From a virus, in IMG/VR virus record IMGVR_UViG_3300020437_000499, positions 1 through 23,040 of that record: a DNA stretch of 23,040 bases; one strand, written 5' to 3'. Position 1 is the stretch's first letter. The number at the start of each line of letters is the position of its first letter. The notes beneath the pieces are model-generated. The model was not told where the DNA came from. It saw nothing but the letters and a program-made list of their open reading frames with translations, and did not search any database. A program made the translations under genes and the position numbers. Shown here piece after piece: positions 22,007-23,040 of the stretch.

Positions 22007-23040
22007 TTATAAAGCACCTTGTTTTAAGTTATTTGTAGCAGTGTCTAGAGATGCGTGTTCAATATTAGTTGTTTTAGTTTTCTTATAGGAAGAAAATTCA
22101 TCATGTGCTACATGAGTTCTGCTATCATAAATTTCTTTCCAAGATACTATTTCATTAGATTTTGTTTTTATTTTACCTCTAGAAAGTTGATTTCTAGACA
22201 TTTTAAATCTATCCATTCTTGAAAGACTTCTTGGACCAGGAGAAACAAAATATTTCTCCATTTCAAGTCCTTTTTCTTCAAATTTCTTTCTAATTAATTT
22301 ATTTCTAAGAGTATTCAACTTAGCTGAATTATGCCCTACCATCTTTTCAAAAGTTCTCAAGTCCTCTTTACCTGCTTTACTTACATTAAATACATGTTGA
22401 GTGTTATCATTTACAAGTTCTTCTGCTACGTCAATAAAATCTTTTATAAAAGTCTTATTAGCTTTATCACGAAATACTTTATTGTTATTTGTAACTTGTT
22501 CATTATATAAAATAAAACAATCTAACAACATGTTCTTATTAGGTAGAGAAAATATCTCTGAACCATCATAAACTATTTCTGACATAAAAGATTTGAATAA
22601 CTTATTAAATTTATGTACACCATCTATAGTATTCGTTTGCTTAGGCTCATATAGTTGTTTCATGAATTTTTCAGAATTTTCTGTTTTTACTCCATACATG
22701 AATATATTGAACATCTTAGCTATAAAAATATCAACCATTCTTCTATTCAAATCATTAGGAGTAAAATTAAATTCTTTTAGATATGCTTTATATAACCTTG
22801 CTAAATCACGAATAACTTGTGCAACGGCACCTGAAGTAGCATTTAAGTATTCAGGTAAATTTAAAGACTTACCTTTGTTTATGTTTTGAAATAGAAAACC
22901 ATGTTGTTCGGCAGTAATTCTTTTAAACACTTTTATGTCTATGTCTGCCGTATCAAAAGCTTCTCTTAACTTTACGTCTAGTTTAGAGTAAGGAGTTTTC
23001 TTCTTAACTATATAAGTTATATTATCTAGAAGCTTGTATT
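22007..23040 (-). CDS. DUF262-like (GmrSD-type) protein with HNH-like tail, 5' end outside window
   Basis: The frame is open from the right window edge for 343 residues with no ATG, so the start lies beyond base 23040; the GTG at 22930 is internal. Residues 36-66 (from the edge) include KVFKRITAEQHGFLFQNINK then GKSLNLPEYLNA. This is the second conserved block of DUF262 proteins (usually vFxxI, LFxxiNxGxpLn, ExxnA). The upstream ParB-like block with its DGQQR motif would be outside the window. The last 45 residues, with SWKEIY, VAHDEF, KTKTTNIEHA and NNLKQGAL, resemble an HNH domain in layout but lack its usual histidine/cysteine pattern. DUF262 proteins include modified-DNA restriction enzymes; in a phage it could attack host or rival DNA. 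Domain calls are by pattern. Confidence 0.6.
   Translation of the reverse strand, partial: YKLLDNITYIVKKKTPYSKLDVKLREAFDTADIDIKVFKRITAEQHGFLFQNINKGKSLNLPEYLNATSGAVAQVIRDLARLYKAYLKEFNFTPNDLNRRMVDIFIAKMFNIFMYGVKTENSEKFMKQLYEPKQTNTIDGVHKFNKLFKSFMSEIVYDGSEIFSLPNKNMLLDCFILYNEQVTNNNKVFRDKANKTFIKDFIDVAEELVNDNTQHVFNVSKAGKEDLRTFEKMVGHNSAKLNTLRNKLIRKKFEEKGLEMEKYFVSPGPRSLSRMDRFKMSRNQLSRGKIKTKSNEIVSWKEIYDSRTHVAHDEFSSYKKTKTTNIEHASLDTATNNLKQGAL

Noticed and set aside
22007-22930. A complete 307-aa protein starting at the GTG at 22930
   Set aside because: The same frame is open without a stop to the window edge and the extra residues continue the DUF262-like pattern, so the gene is truncated by the window.
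1-23040. tRNA genes, CRISPR arrays, insertion sequences, inteins or introns
   Set aside because: No cloverleaf-like segments, regularly spaced repeats, transposase motifs or interrupting domains were seen by eye. A tRNA or covariance search would be needed to exclude weak cases.

Overview
The window is about 23 kb of strongly AT-rich DNA from a T4-like myovirus. Every supported gene lies on the minus strand, so the transcriptional order runs from high to low coordinates. The replication core is recognisable throughout: sliding clamp gp45, clamp loader gp44/gp62, translational repressor RegA, family B DNA polymerase gp43, UvsX recombinase and the start of gp41 helicase. With the companions CobS, a CobT-like VWA protein, Hsp20, a MazG-like protein and a DUF3310 protein, this points to the marine T4-like group (cyanophage or Pelagibacter-phage type). 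No photosynthesis gene is present to tie it to a cyanobacterial host. The taxonomic placement is inference.

Layout, right to left. (1) 23040-22007: a gene cut by the window edge, with a DUF262-like (GmrSD-type) segment and an HNH-like tail. (2) 21940-18439: a CobT-like VWA/metallopeptidase-like protein and a CobS-like AAA+ ATPase, each with its own TTGACA promoter. (3) 18346-14251: a tightly packed operon with ATGA-type overlaps: GT-A-like glycosyltransferase, DUF3310, gp45, gp44, gp62, RegA, MazG-like. (4) 14146-13718: Hsp20, with overlapping sigma70-type and T4-late-type promoters and a strong terminator behind it. (5) 13641-4631: a late cassette of GH108 muramidase, two giant paralogous five-LamG proteins (1347 and 1329 aa), an 84-aa Q/N-rich protein and a 27-aa membrane peptide. 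(6) 4593-1: gp43 as two overlapping ORFs, an 89-aa protein, UvsX, three small unknowns and the N-terminus of gp41.

How it fits together: groups 3 and 6 together supply the replisome and recombination machinery, while group 5 encodes cell-wall and virion-surface functions expected late. In T4, regA lies directly upstream of 43. Here about 10 kb of late-type genes plus hsp20 sits between them. Regulation is legible: five of the six gaps longer than 30 bp carry a perfect TTGACA, the sixth carries TATAAATA, and two promoters are fused with terminator hairpins.

The most notable points are the split polymerase, the probable leaderless gp43 promoter, the promoter/terminator fusions, the dual HExxH plus VWA protein next to CobS, a perfect QLSLF clamp-binding-type motif in the MazG-like protein, and two small genes (50 and 27 aa) supported by stop/start overlaps.
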